NCBI GenBank assembly: GCA_947623705.1
Contig: CANQHT010000020.1
Location: forward strand, 1-16,208
Length of the DNA stretch: 16,208 bases
Direction of reading: 5' to 3'
Source of the DNA: an uncultured Bacilli bacterium
Lineage (GTDB): Bacteria; Bacillota_I; Bacilli_A; RF39; UBA660
Both the position numbers and the translations under genes were made by a program. The notes beneath the pieces were generated by a model. The model was not told the origin of the DNA, made no database searches, and worked only from the letters and a program-made list of their open reading frames with translations. Shown one piece after another: positions 1-6,619 of this stretch; the first letter of the stretch is position 1, and each line of letters starts with the position of its first letter.

Positions 1-22
1 AATCAACCCGAACGGATTGATT
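1..22 (-). terminator. Probable terminator hairpin downstream of tRNA-Gly
   Basis: Read on the minus strand this is a 9-bp stem (AATCAATCC / GGGTTGATT, one G-U pair) around a GTTC loop. It lies about 45 nt beyond the tRNA 3' end, in the right orientation to end that transcript. The T-run that would prove an intrinsic terminator would lie before position 1, outside the window, so the call rests on the stem alone. A second, weaker 8-bp stem at 34-56 sits in the trailer between it and the tRNA. Confidence 0.5.
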
Positions 23-67
23 ATATATGTTAAGTTCAAACTATAAAAGTTCGAACAGAAACGTCAC

Positions 68-141
68 TGGAGCAGATGATGGGAATCGAACCCACGTTAA
101 TAGCTTGGAAGGCTATAGTTCTACCATTAAACTACATCTGC
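68..141 (-). tRNA. tRNA-Gly(UCC), CCA encoded
   Basis: The minus strand folds as a full cloverleaf. The acceptor stem is GCAGATG paired with CATCTGC. The D-arm contains TTTAATGGTAGAA. The anticodon stem TAGC/GCTA encloses CTTCCAA, giving anticodon UCC (glycine). The T-arm reads GTGGG TTCGATT CCCAT. The discriminator base is U, as expected for bacterial tRNA-Gly, and the 3' CCA is encoded at 68-70. Without CCA the gene is 71-141. It would read GGA and, by wobble, other GGN codons. It stands alone with its own promoter. Confidence 0.96.
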
Positions 142-157
142 AAATGGACACAAACTA

Positions 158-186
158 ATATTATCAAATTTTATAATTTTTTGCAA
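158..186 (-). promoter_or_regulatory. Promoter of tRNA-Gly
   Basis: On the minus strand TTGCAA (181-186) is followed by a 17-nt spacer and TAATAT (158-163). Transcription would start near 151, about ten bases before the mature tRNA 5' end at 141, a sensible leader for RNase P processing. Confidence 0.65.
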
Positions 187-224
187 CTAAAATCGACGAA
201 CTATAGCCTTTTTTATATAAAAAA

Positions 225-253
225 TTGTGTTAATAAATTAAAATTGCTATAAT
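225..253 (+). promoter_or_regulatory. Sigma-A promoter of plsC
   Basis: TTGTGT (225-230), a 17-nt spacer and a perfect TATAAT (248-253) preceded by TGC, an extended -10. The predicted start near 260 leaves a leader of about 28 nt before the ATG at 288. Confidence 0.75.
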
Positions 254-287
254 ATTTTTAGATATTTAATATATTTTAGAGGTGCAA

Positions 288-872
288 ATGAAAAAAGAAA
301 GTTATACTGGTTATTATTTTTGGCGGAAGTTATGCCTAATTGTGGGTAATATAGTTTTTTTAGGTCGAGTAGAAGGTAAAGAGAATATTCCTAAAGAAGG
401 AAAATGTATTTTAGCGGGTAATCACACTGGGAATTTTGATGCCTATCTTCTTTTTAAGACAACAAAACGACCTATTCATATTATTGCTAAAAAAGAATTG
501 TTTGATGGCCCTTTTAAATGGCTTTTTAAAATGATGCATTTAATACCTGTTGATAGGAAAAACAAAAATCCGGAGGCTAAAAATAAAGCAATCGAAGTTT
601 TAAATAATGAACAAATTTTAGGAATATTTCCCGAAGGAACATTCCATAAAAATGATCTTCTTTTACCATTTAAACCAGGAGTAATTAGTTTTGCCGAAAA
701 AGCAAATGCTTCAATTATTCCTTTTGCAATTCTAGGAAAATTTAAGTTATGGGGTAGACCTAAAATAATTGTGGGTAAACCAATTAACATAAATACTGTA
801 AAAGAAGATAAACTAAAATATTTAGAAAATATTATTAAAGAGTTAATTATTAACAATAATAAAAAAATTTGA
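288..872 (+). CDS. plsC: 1-acyl-sn-glycerol-3-phosphate acyltransferase (PlsC family)
   Basis: A 194-residue lysophosphatidic acid acyltransferase. By family it adds the second acyl chain to 1-acyl-glycerol-3-phosphate, giving phosphatidic acid at the inner face of the membrane. The sequence shows the HX4D catalytic motif as HTGNFD (residues 46-51), the FPEGT acyl-acceptor motif (114-118) and the late IIPFAI block with its proline near 145. A hydrophobic N-terminal stretch (about 13-26) could anchor it. ATG at 288 is chosen because the upstream in-frame GTG at 282 lies inside the Shine-Dalgarno sequence AGAGGTG. The gene is monocistronic and converges on murE; its TGA stop lies in the shared terminator stem. 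Acyl donor (acyl-phosphate, acyl-ACP or acyl-CoA) cannot be told from sequence. Confidence 0.93.
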   Translation: MKKESYTGYYFWRKLCLIVGNIVFLGRVEGKENIPKEGKCILAGNHTGNFDAYLLFKTTKRPIHIIAKKELFDGPFKWLFKMMHLIPVDRKNKNPEAKNKAIEVLNNEQILGIFPEGTFHKNDLLLPFKPGVISFAEKANASIIPFAILGKFKLWGRPKIIVGKPININTVKEDKLKYLENIIKELIINNNKKI

Positions 873-891
873 GATTAGTTCCCAAATTTTT
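863..891. terminator. Bidirectional terminator shared by plsC and murE
   Basis: AAAAATTTG (863-871) pairs with CAAATTTTT (883-891) around a short loop, with A-rich and T-rich flanks that supply a U-tract in both directions. The plsC stop (870-872) and the murE stop (890-892 on the minus strand) both overlap the stem, so the two convergent genes are only 17 nt apart. Confidence 0.75.
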
Positions 892-2245
892 ATTTGCCAT
901 AACTTTGAATAATTTCGGCATCATCTAAATGAATTTTCTCATGCCCAATAATTTGATAATCTTCGTGTCCTTTGCCTAAAACCAGTAAAATATCATCTTT
1001 TTCTAACATGGCAATACCTTTATAAATAGCTTCTTTCCGGTCATAAATAATTTCATAATTATCACTATGATTATCTTTAGTAATATCTTGCATAATTTTT
1101 TTAGGGTCTTCATTTCTAGGGTTATCATTGGTAAAGATAACATAATCAGAATATTTAGTTGCAATATTACCCATAATTGGTCTTTTAATTGGGTCACGGT
1201 CTCCACCACAACCAATAATGGTAATAATCCGATTCTTCTTTATTTCTGTATAGGCTAAAATAACTTTTTCCACCGCATCAGGAGTATGAGCATAATCCAC
1301 TACGGCATAACCTAAACCAACTTGATAAGTTTCGCATCTTCCTTTAGGAGGATATACATCTTTAGTAACTTTAATAATATCTTCAATACTAAAATCTAAA
1401 CTATGTAAAATAGATAAAGCCGTAAGATAATTATAAACATTAAACTTACTAGTTAAATTAGTGGTTACTTGATATTTTTTATCTTCATAAGTAAATTCTA
1501 AATCAGTATGGTCAGGTTTAATATCAAAATGATTTATTTGATAATTGCCATTTAAACCAAAGGTTTGATAATTTTTAAATTTTTTAAATTTTTCATGGGC
1601 TTCATCATCACTATTTAATAAAATCATGCCATCATCTTTTAAGTAATTAATTATTTTTAATTTTTCATTAAGATAGGCTGCCATTGTTTTATGATAATCT
1701 AAATGGTCTTCGGTTAAATTTGTAAATGCCGCCCGAGTTAGTTTAAAACCGGCAAGGCGCTCAAAAGATAAAGCATGACTAGATACTTCCATTACTAAAT
1801 ATTCGGCTCCATCTAAAGTTACTTTGGTAACAAGTTTATAAAGCGTTAAAATATCGGGTGTGGTGTTATTAAGTTCTATCTTTTCATCTTGATAATAAAA
1901 ACCAATTGTCCCTAAATAAGCGACCTTTTTACCTAACTTCTTTAACATTTGATAAATTAAATAACAACTGGTAGTTTTCCCATTTGTGCCAGTTACGCCA
2001 ATAATTTTTAATTTGTTAATTATATCACTATATTCCTGAACTAAATGTTCCTTTAAATAAGCATTAGTGTCTTCAACTTTTTCATAAGGCACATCTAATT
2101 TTAAATCTTTTTCGCCAACAACTTTACTCGCACCATTTTTAATCGCTTCTTCGATGTAATCATGGCCATCAACGGTATGTCCTTTTAAAGCCACAAAAAT
2201 TTGCCCTGATGTCACTAGTTTTGAATTAGTTTCGTATTTAATCAT
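890..2245 (-). CDS. murE: UDP-N-acetylmuramoyl-L-alanyl-D-glutamate ligase (MurE)
   Basis: A 451-residue cytoplasmic Mur ligase that adds the third amino acid to the peptidoglycan stem peptide using ATP. The N-terminal UDP-MurNAc-binding domain is followed by the P-loop GTNGKTT (residues 86-92), the Mur-ligase central domain with SSHAL (155-159), and the C-terminal ligase domain starting near GRCE (302-305) with YAHTPDAV (319-326). The substrate-selecting motif is DNPR (374-377), the form linked to meso-diaminopimelate enzymes; lysine-adding homologues differ here. The start is ATG at 2245: the in-frame GTG at 2254 forms part of the Shine-Dalgarno sequence AGGAAGTGA. It stands apart from any visible mur/dcw cluster and is transcribed divergently from trpS. 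Confidence 0.95.
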   Translation of the reverse strand: MIKYETNSKLVTSGQIFVALKGHTVDGHDYIEEAIKNGASKVVGEKDLKLDVPYEKVEDTNAYLKEHLVQEYSDIINKLKIIGVTGTNGKTTSCYLIYQMLKKLGKKVAYLGTIGFYYQDEKIELNNTTPDILTLYKLVTKVTLDGAEYLVMEVSSHALSFERLAGFKLTRAAFTNLTEDHLDYHKTMAAYLNEKLKIINYLKDDGMILLNSDDEAHEKFKKFKNYQTFGLNGNYQINHFDIKPDHTDLEFTYEDKKYQVTTNLTSKFNVYNYLTALSILHSLDFSIEDIIKVTKDVYPPKGRCETYQVGLGYAVVDYAHTPDAVEKVILAYTEIKKNRIITIIGCGGDRDPIKRPIMGNIATKYSDYVIFTNDNPRNEDPKKIMQDITKDNHSDNYEIIYDRKEAIYKGIAMLEKDDILLVLGKGHEDYQIIGHEKIHLDDAEIIQSYGK

Positions 2246-2270
2246 AAAATTCACTTCCTAACATAATTAT

Positions 2271-2299
2271 ATTATACTAAAAATTTTTTAAATATTAAA
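2271..2299 (-). promoter_or_regulatory. Probable promoter of murE
   Basis: On the minus strand a perfect TATAAT (2271-2276) lies about 25 nt upstream of the murE ATG. The -35 region at 17-nt spacing is TTTAAT (2294-2299), a poor match, so the -10 carries most of the evidence. Confidence 0.5.
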
Positions 2300-2349
2300 A
2301 GAAATATGCAATAAAAATCTTCTTCACTCACAAAATACTCGGCATTTAA

Positions 2350-2378
2350 TAGAATAATCTTCTAAGTTGTGCTATAAT
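2350..2378 (+). promoter_or_regulatory. Extended -10 promoter of trpS
   Basis: TATAAT (2373-2378) preceded by TGC gives an extended -10. The -35 position at 17-nt spacing is TAGAAT, a poor match, as is common for extended -10 promoters. The predicted start near 2385 falls on the Shine-Dalgarno AGGTGA (2385-2390), so the mRNA leader would be only about ten bases. There is no room for a T-box or other leader control. Confidence 0.6.
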
Positions 2379-2394
2379 TTTTCTAGGTGATTTT

Positions 2395-3483
2395 ATGAGT
2401 GAGATTATATTAACTGGTGATAGACCAACAGGTAAACTTCATTTAGGACACTATGTTGGATCCATTAAAAGTCGTTTAAAAATTCAAAATGCCGGTAACT
2501 ATGATGAATTTTATATCATGATTGCGGATGCTCAAGCTTTAACAGATAATTTTGCTAATCCCAAAAAAGTTCGGGATAATGTTTTAGAAGTGGTTCTTTT
2601 ATATTTGGCTTGTGGTATTGACCCAAATAAAGTAACTATTTTTATTCAATCAGAAGTTCCTGCTTTAACCGAGTTAACTTTTTATTATATGAATTTAGTA
2701 ACTGTTGCAAGACTTCATCGTAATCCCACTGTAAAATCAGAAGTTAAATTTCGCGGTTTTGAAGAAAGTATTCCTGTAGGATTTTTAAATTATCCGGTTA
2801 GTCAAACCGCCGATATTACAGCTTTTAAAGCCACCACAGTACCAGTTGGTGATGATCAACTACCAATGCTTGAACAAGCAAGAGAAATAGTGCATTCATT
2901 TAATCGCATTTATGGGGATGTTTTAGTAAGTCCCAAAGAAGTTTTGCCTGAATTAAAAAATGCTCAAAGACTACCGGGTATTGATGGCAAAGCCAAAATG
3001 AGTAAATCATTAGGTAATTGTATTTATCTCGATGATAGTGAAGAAGAAATCAGAAAGAAAGTTATGCAAATGTACACAGACCCTGATCATATAAAGGTAA
3101 GTGATCCAGGTAAAGTAGAAGGTAATGTCGTATTTACTTATTTAGATGTTTTTTGTAATAATGAACATTTTCCTAAATATTTACCAGAATATAAAAACTT
3201 AGATGAATTGAAAGCCCATTACCAAAAAGGTGGTTTAGGGGATGTTACAATTAAAAAATTCTTAATCAATATTTTAGAAGAAGTAATAAAACCAATACGA
3301 GATAAAAGAAGAGAACTTTTAAATAATTTAGATTATGTTTATGAAGTTATTAAAAATGGTACTGAAAAAGCCAATGCTAAAGCGAATGCTACTTTAAAAG
3401 AAGTTAAAAAAGCTATGGGTATAAATTATTTTGAAGATACAAAATTTTTAGAAGAAATAAAAGATAAATTTAAAGAAGAGTGA
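2395..3483 (+). CDS. trpS: Tryptophanyl-tRNA synthetase
   Basis: A 362-residue class Ic aminoacyl-tRNA synthetase that charges tRNA-Trp in the cytoplasm. The N-terminal PTGKLHLGHYVGS block contains the HIGH-type signature HLGH (residues 16-19), and KMSKS is intact at 201-205 in GKAKMSKSLGN. The length is slightly above that of the roughly 330-residue E. coli-type enzyme and fits the TGDRPTGKLH form found in streptococci and related Firmicutes. ATG 2395 follows AGGTGA by four bases. The gene is monocistronic, with its own promoter and a strong terminator beginning on its TGA stop. Unlike leuS here, it shows no T-box. Confidence 0.97.
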   Translation: MSEIILTGDRPTGKLHLGHYVGSIKSRLKIQNAGNYDEFYIMIADAQALTDNFANPKKVRDNVLEVVLLYLACGIDPNKVTIFIQSEVPALTELTFYYMNLVTVARLHRNPTVKSEVKFRGFEESIPVGFLNYPVSQTADITAFKATTVPVGDDQLPMLEQAREIVHSFNRIYGDVLVSPKEVLPELKNAQRLPGIDGKAKMSKSLGNCIYLDDSEEEIRKKVMQMYTDPDHIKVSDPGKVEGNVVFTYLDVFCNNEHFPKYLPEYKNLDELKAHYQKGGLGDVTIKKFLINILEEVIKPIRDKRRELLNNLDYVYEVIKNGTEKANAKANATLKEVKKAMGINYFEDTKFLEEIKDKFKEE

Positions 3484-3508
3484 GAAATGTTAAAATTTCT
3501 CATTTTTA
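3481..3508 (+). terminator. Intrinsic terminator of trpS
   Basis: TGAGAAAT (3481-3488) pairs perfectly with ATTTCTCA (3495-3502) around a six-base loop and is followed by TTTTT. The first three bases of the stem are the trpS stop codon. Confidence 0.9.
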
Positions 3509-3537
3509 TTGAAAAAGTATCAAATTTTTGTTATTCT
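3509..3537 (+). promoter_or_regulatory. Promoter of the GH31 gene
   Basis: TTGAAA (3509-3514), a 17-nt spacer and TATTCT (3532-3537) preceded by TGT, an extended -10. The -35 box directly abuts the T-run of the trpS terminator. The start near 3544 leaves a leader of about 26 nt. Confidence 0.55.
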
Positions 3538-3569
3538 ATTAATAGTAGATAATAAAAGGAAGGGTTAAG

Positions 3570-5978
3570 ATGGCTAGTTTAGGAAAACACTTTTTAGTTA
3601 ATCAAGAAAATTTAATTAGTGATGAAAAAGCAGTCTTTAAAGGTGTTAATTACCGAATTAGTATATTAAGTGAACGCTTAATTCGTTTTGAATACTCTTC
3701 TGATGGCTTCTTTTATGATGGGGCAACGGAACAAGTTAAGAATAGAAAATTTGCCGTTCCGAAAATTAAAGTTGAACAAGATCAAAGATTTTTAGTTATT
3801 ACGACCAAATATTTTATTTTACAATATGATAAAGAGAAACCTTTTAAAGGACCATCTTTTGCCCCTGATTCCAATTTAAAAGTTAAATTAGTTAATACGG
3901 ATAAAATTTGGTATTATGGGCATCCAGAAGCAAGAAACTTTAAAGGAAGTGCCTTTAGTATTGAAGACTTTGGGGAAGGCACTAAACTTTCTAATGGCTT
4001 ATATTCTACGGATGGTTTTGCGATGCTTGATGATTCCCATACTCTTTTAATTAACGAAGAAGGTTTTTTAGAAGCCAGTAAAACTAAAAGAATGGATTTT
4101 TATTTATTTATCTATCGCCGGGATTTTGGCCTTTGCTTAAAAGATTATTTTACCCTTACAGGTCGACCACCTTTAATTCCGAGATATGCTTTAGGTATTT
4201 GGTGGAATCGAGATCAAATTTATAGTTTTGAAGATACGAAAAAATTAGTGCAAATGTTTAATAAAAATGGGATTCCTTTATCGGTTTTACTTTTAAGTGA
4301 ATTTTGGCATGTGAAAGATCCAAGTAACTATAATTTATATAAAACCGGTTATAGTTTTAATAAAGAATTATTTAAAGAACCGGAAGAATTTACCAAGTAT
4401 ATGCACGAACGGGGCATTAGAATTGGGTTAAATCTAGATGGTAGTGAAGGAATTAGTAATTTAAATGAAGGATATGCTGGGATGTGTCAAGATTTAAATT
4501 TTCCAACTGATCAAGTTATTCCTTTTAAAGTTTTAAATAATGATTTTATTGTTAGTTATTTTAAGAATTTAATTGATCCTTTATATAAAGTAGGTGTAGA
4601 TTTCTTTTGGTTAGATACTAAAGATGAAACAATTACTAGAGTTTTAAATTATTATCATTTTAATGATTATAAGAAATTTCCGGATAAAAGAGGCATGCTT
4701 CTTTCACGGAATAGTGGTAAAGCTGGCCATAATTATCCAGTCCATTATTCTGGAGAAACAAAAGTTGGTTGGGATACTTTAAAATATTTGCCATTCTTTA
4801 ATTCAACTGCCAGTAATATTGGCCTCTCCTGGTGGAGTCATGATGTTGGAGGATTCAAAGATGGTATTGAAGATAGTGAACTATATTTAAGATATGTGGA
4901 ACTAGCAACATTTAGTCCAATCTTCAGATTTAGTGCTAAAAGAGGAGCATTCTACAAAAGAGAACCTTGGCGTTGGGATATAAAAACATTTACAATTGTT
5001 AAAGATTATTGTGTGTTAAGACATGAGTTAATTCCTTATCTCTATAGTGAAAATTATAAATATCATAAAAATTATTTACCGGTTATTCAACCTTTATATT
5101 ATTACAATCCCGAAATATATGATGAACCAGTCTATAGGAATGAATATTATTTTGGTACGGAATTATTAGTAAGTCCCATAACGAAACCAAAGGATTCAGT
5201 CATGAATAGGACGGTTGAACGAATTTACTTACCTAAAGGTGTTTGGTATGATTTTAAAACGGGTCGAAAATTTATTGGCAATAAAAGATATATTTCGTTC
5301 TTTAAAGATGAAGATTATCCAGTCTTTGCAAAAGCGGGTTCCATAATACCAAAAGCTATTATTAATGATAATATCAATGATACCAATGTGCCAAAGAAAA
5401 TGGAGATTGTCGTTTTCCCTGGTAGTAGTAATATTTATCGTTTGTATGAAGATGATGGTATTTCTTCCATGTTTGAAGATGGTTATTTTATTAAAACGGC
5501 GATTGAATTTAATTACGCTAGTGACAATTATACTTTAACAATTCATCCGGTTGAAGGTAAAACAGGTATTATTCCGACCCATAGAGAGTATGTTATTCGC
5601 TTTAAAAATACCAGGAAACCAGAAAAAGTTAATGTGGAATTAAATGGCGAAATTATTACCAATTTCTCATCTTATACGGATGATAATGATTTAATTATTA
5701 CGATAAGAGGAGTCGATACAACTAAACAATTAATAGTTAATTGTACGGGTAATGATATAGAAATTGATGCCGTTAGAATTATAAATGAAGATATTAATGA
5801 AATTATTAATGATTTAAAAATAGAAACATTATTAAAAGAAAGACTTGCGGCAATTATGTTTAGTAACATGCAAATAAATCAAAAAAGAATAGCGGTTCGG
5901 AAACTTAAAAAAGCCGGTCTTGATCAATTATTTATTAAAATGTTTATTAAACTTCTTGAATATATCGAAGAAATTTAA
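3570..5978 (+). CDS. Glycoside hydrolase family 31 alpha-glycosidase
   Basis: An 802-residue retaining alpha-glycosidase. The N-terminal beta-sandwich covers about 1-200, followed by a (beta/alpha)8 barrel. The nucleophile is most likely Asp349 in FFWLDTKDE, and the acid/base is Asp425 in WWSHDVGGF, a typical GH31 block. C-terminal beta domains follow, and then a charged helical tail (about 740-802) that I do not recognise as part of the core family. There is no signal peptide, so it should act in the cytoplasm on imported oligosaccharides. Alpha-glucosidase is the likeliest activity, but GH31 also includes alpha-xylosidases and others, and the unusual residues after the nucleophile (DTKDE) prevent a firm assignment. 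ATG follows AAAGGAAGGG. No transporter or sugar regulator is adjacent. No clear terminator follows; the leuS-operon promoter lies across its stop codon. Confidence 0.9.
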   Translation: MASLGKHFLVNQENLISDEKAVFKGVNYRISILSERLIRFEYSSDGFFYDGATEQVKNRKFAVPKIKVEQDQRFLVITTKYFILQYDKEKPFKGPSFAPDSNLKVKLVNTDKIWYYGHPEARNFKGSAFSIEDFGEGTKLSNGLYSTDGFAMLDDSHTLLINEEGFLEASKTKRMDFYLFIYRRDFGLCLKDYFTLTGRPPLIPRYALGIWWNRDQIYSFEDTKKLVQMFNKNGIPLSVLLLSEFWHVKDPSNYNLYKTGYSFNKELFKEPEEFTKYMHERGIRIGLNLDGSEGISNLNEGYAGMCQDLNFPTDQVIPFKVLNNDFIVSYFKNLIDPLYKVGVDFFWLDTKDETITRVLNYYHFNDYKKFPDKRGMLLSRNSGKAGHNYPVHYSGETKVGWDTLKYLPFFNSTASNIGLSWWSHDVGGFKDGIEDSELYLRYVELATFSPIFRFSAKRGAFYKREPWRWDIKTFTIVKDYCVLRHELIPYLYSENYKYHKNYLPVIQPLYYYNPEIYDEPVYRNEYYFGTELLVSPITKPKDSVMNRTVERIYLPKGVWYDFKTGRKFIGNKRYISFFKDEDYPVFAKAGSIIPKAIINDNINDTNVPKKMEIVVFPGSSNIYRLYEDDGISSMFEDGYFIKTAIEFNYASDNYTLTIHPVEGKTGIIPTHREYVIRFKNTRKPEKVNVELNGEIITNFSSYTDDNDLIITIRGVDTTKQLIVNCTGNDIEIDAVRIINEDINEIINDLKIETLLKERLAAIMFSNMQINQKRIAVRKLKKAGLDQLFIKMFIKLLEYIEEI

Positions 5979-5984
5979 TATAAT
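5956..5984 (+). promoter_or_regulatory. Promoter of the T-box/leuS operon
   Basis: TTGAAT (5956-5961), a 17-nt spacer and a perfect TATAAT (5979-5984). The -35 lies inside the last codons of the GH31 gene and the -10 begins directly after its stop. The start near 5991 gives a leader of about 230 nt that contains the T-box. Confidence 0.75.
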
Positions 5985-5990
5985 ATGAGT

Positions 5991-6211
5991 TGTCAAAGAA
6001 ATTTTGATACATAAATAGACGTGTGATAAAAGAGTAGTAGTAATAAGAGCTTTTTAAAGAGAGTTAGTGGATGGTGCAAACTAATAAATAATTATTATGA
6101 ACTTGCTTTTAGATGTTTAATGGGTAGTTCCAATATTAACTAATAAAGACATAATTAAGGTGGTACCGCGGGTTTAAACTCGCCCTTTAGGTAACCATCT
6201 TTTATTTTTTT
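5991..6211 (+). promoter_or_regulatory. T-box riboswitch, leucine specifier (CUU)
   Basis: The T-box core AAGGTGGTACCGCG is at 6157-6170; its UGGU bulge would pair with ACCA at the end of uncharged tRNA-Leu. In Stem I, AAGAGC (6045-6050) pairs with GCTTTT (6105-6110), placing GAACTT directly before the 3' strand, so the specifier is CTT (6102-6104), a leucine codon. The distal stem TTAGT/ACTAA encloses GGATGGTGCAA, the usual Stem I distal loop type. By family, uncharged tRNA-Leu stabilises the antiterminator and lets transcription continue into the membrane protein gene and leuS. Confidence 0.92.
6159..6210 (+). terminator. Regulated terminator of the T-box
   Basis: GGTGGTACC (6159-6167) pairs with GGTAACCATC (6191-6200) with one bulged base and a G-U pair. 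An inner stem GCGGGTTT/AAACTCGC (6168-6183) sits above it, and TTTTATTTTTT follows. The 5' arm overlaps the T-box sequence, so antiterminator and terminator are mutually exclusive. Confidence 0.85.
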
Positions 6212-6223
6212 AAAGGAGGACTT

Positions 6224-6619
6224 ATGAATAGAATTGAAGCTGCTTTAATCTTATTTGGTATTCTTTTTGTCGTAATCTTTACCTTTGATTATCTCTTTAT
6301 TAAAAGAAGTTACTTAAAAAGAGTTATGGGTAAAAAGAAAAGCAGAAAGAAGAAAAATGAAATAACGGAAATATCTTACCTAGTAAATAAATTTAAACTC
6401 GATAAAGAAAAATTACCGTTAAATAAGTTATTACTCGTAATATCCTTGAGCAATGCTTTAATTATTTCATTAGTTAGTGTTGTTGTTATTATGTTAAATA
6501 CCTATTTAATTATTGAACTCGTTGTAGGTTTCGTTCTTTTATTAGGACTTATTTATGCTATATATGAACTTATAGGGCGTTATTTAGAAAGAAGAGGTTA
6601 TGGTAAAAATGGAAAATAA
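6224..6619 (+). CDS. Small three-helix membrane protein of unknown function
   Basis: A 131-residue protein that I do not recognise as a named family. It has a hydrophobic segment at about 6-26 and a strongly basic loop (about 27-45, including GKKKSRKKKN). A soluble stretch ending in FKLDKEKLPLNK follows, then two closely spaced hydrophobic segments (about 68-91 and 93-113) and a basic tail. By the positive-inside rule the basic loop should be cytoplasmic. Its start has a strong site, AAAGGAGG, three to four bases upstream. It is the first gene behind the leucine T-box, and its 3' end overlaps the leuS start by 11-20 nt, so it is induced by leucine starvation together with leuS. That context does not establish a role in leucine transport; with three short helices it is unlikely to be a transporter alone. 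Confidence 0.8.
   Translation: MNRIEAALILFGILFVVIFTFDYLFIKRSYLKRVMGKKKSRKKKNEITEISYLVNKFKLDKEKLPLNKLLLVISLSNALIISLVSVVVIMLNTYLIIELVVGFVLLLGLIYAIYELIGRYLERRGYGKNGK

Noticed and set aside
34..56. Palindrome GTTCAAAC...GTTCGAAC in the tRNA trailer as a LexA box
   Set aside because: LexA boxes read GAAC-N4-GTTC; here the half-sites point the other way with a seven-base loop. It is better read as a weak RNA hairpin in the trailer.
282..290. GTG at 282 as the plsC start (and likewise GTG 2254 for murE, GTG 12650 for dnaB)
   Set aside because: In all three genes the GTG is formed by the end of the Shine-Dalgarno sequence, and an in-frame ATG follows six to nine bases later at good spacing. The ATG was chosen each time.
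3481..3510. Possible TGA-as-tryptophan code
   Set aside because: Reading through TGA would extend trpS through a strong intrinsic terminator and plsC through its terminator stem; both genes end properly at TGA, and known tryptophan positions use TGG.
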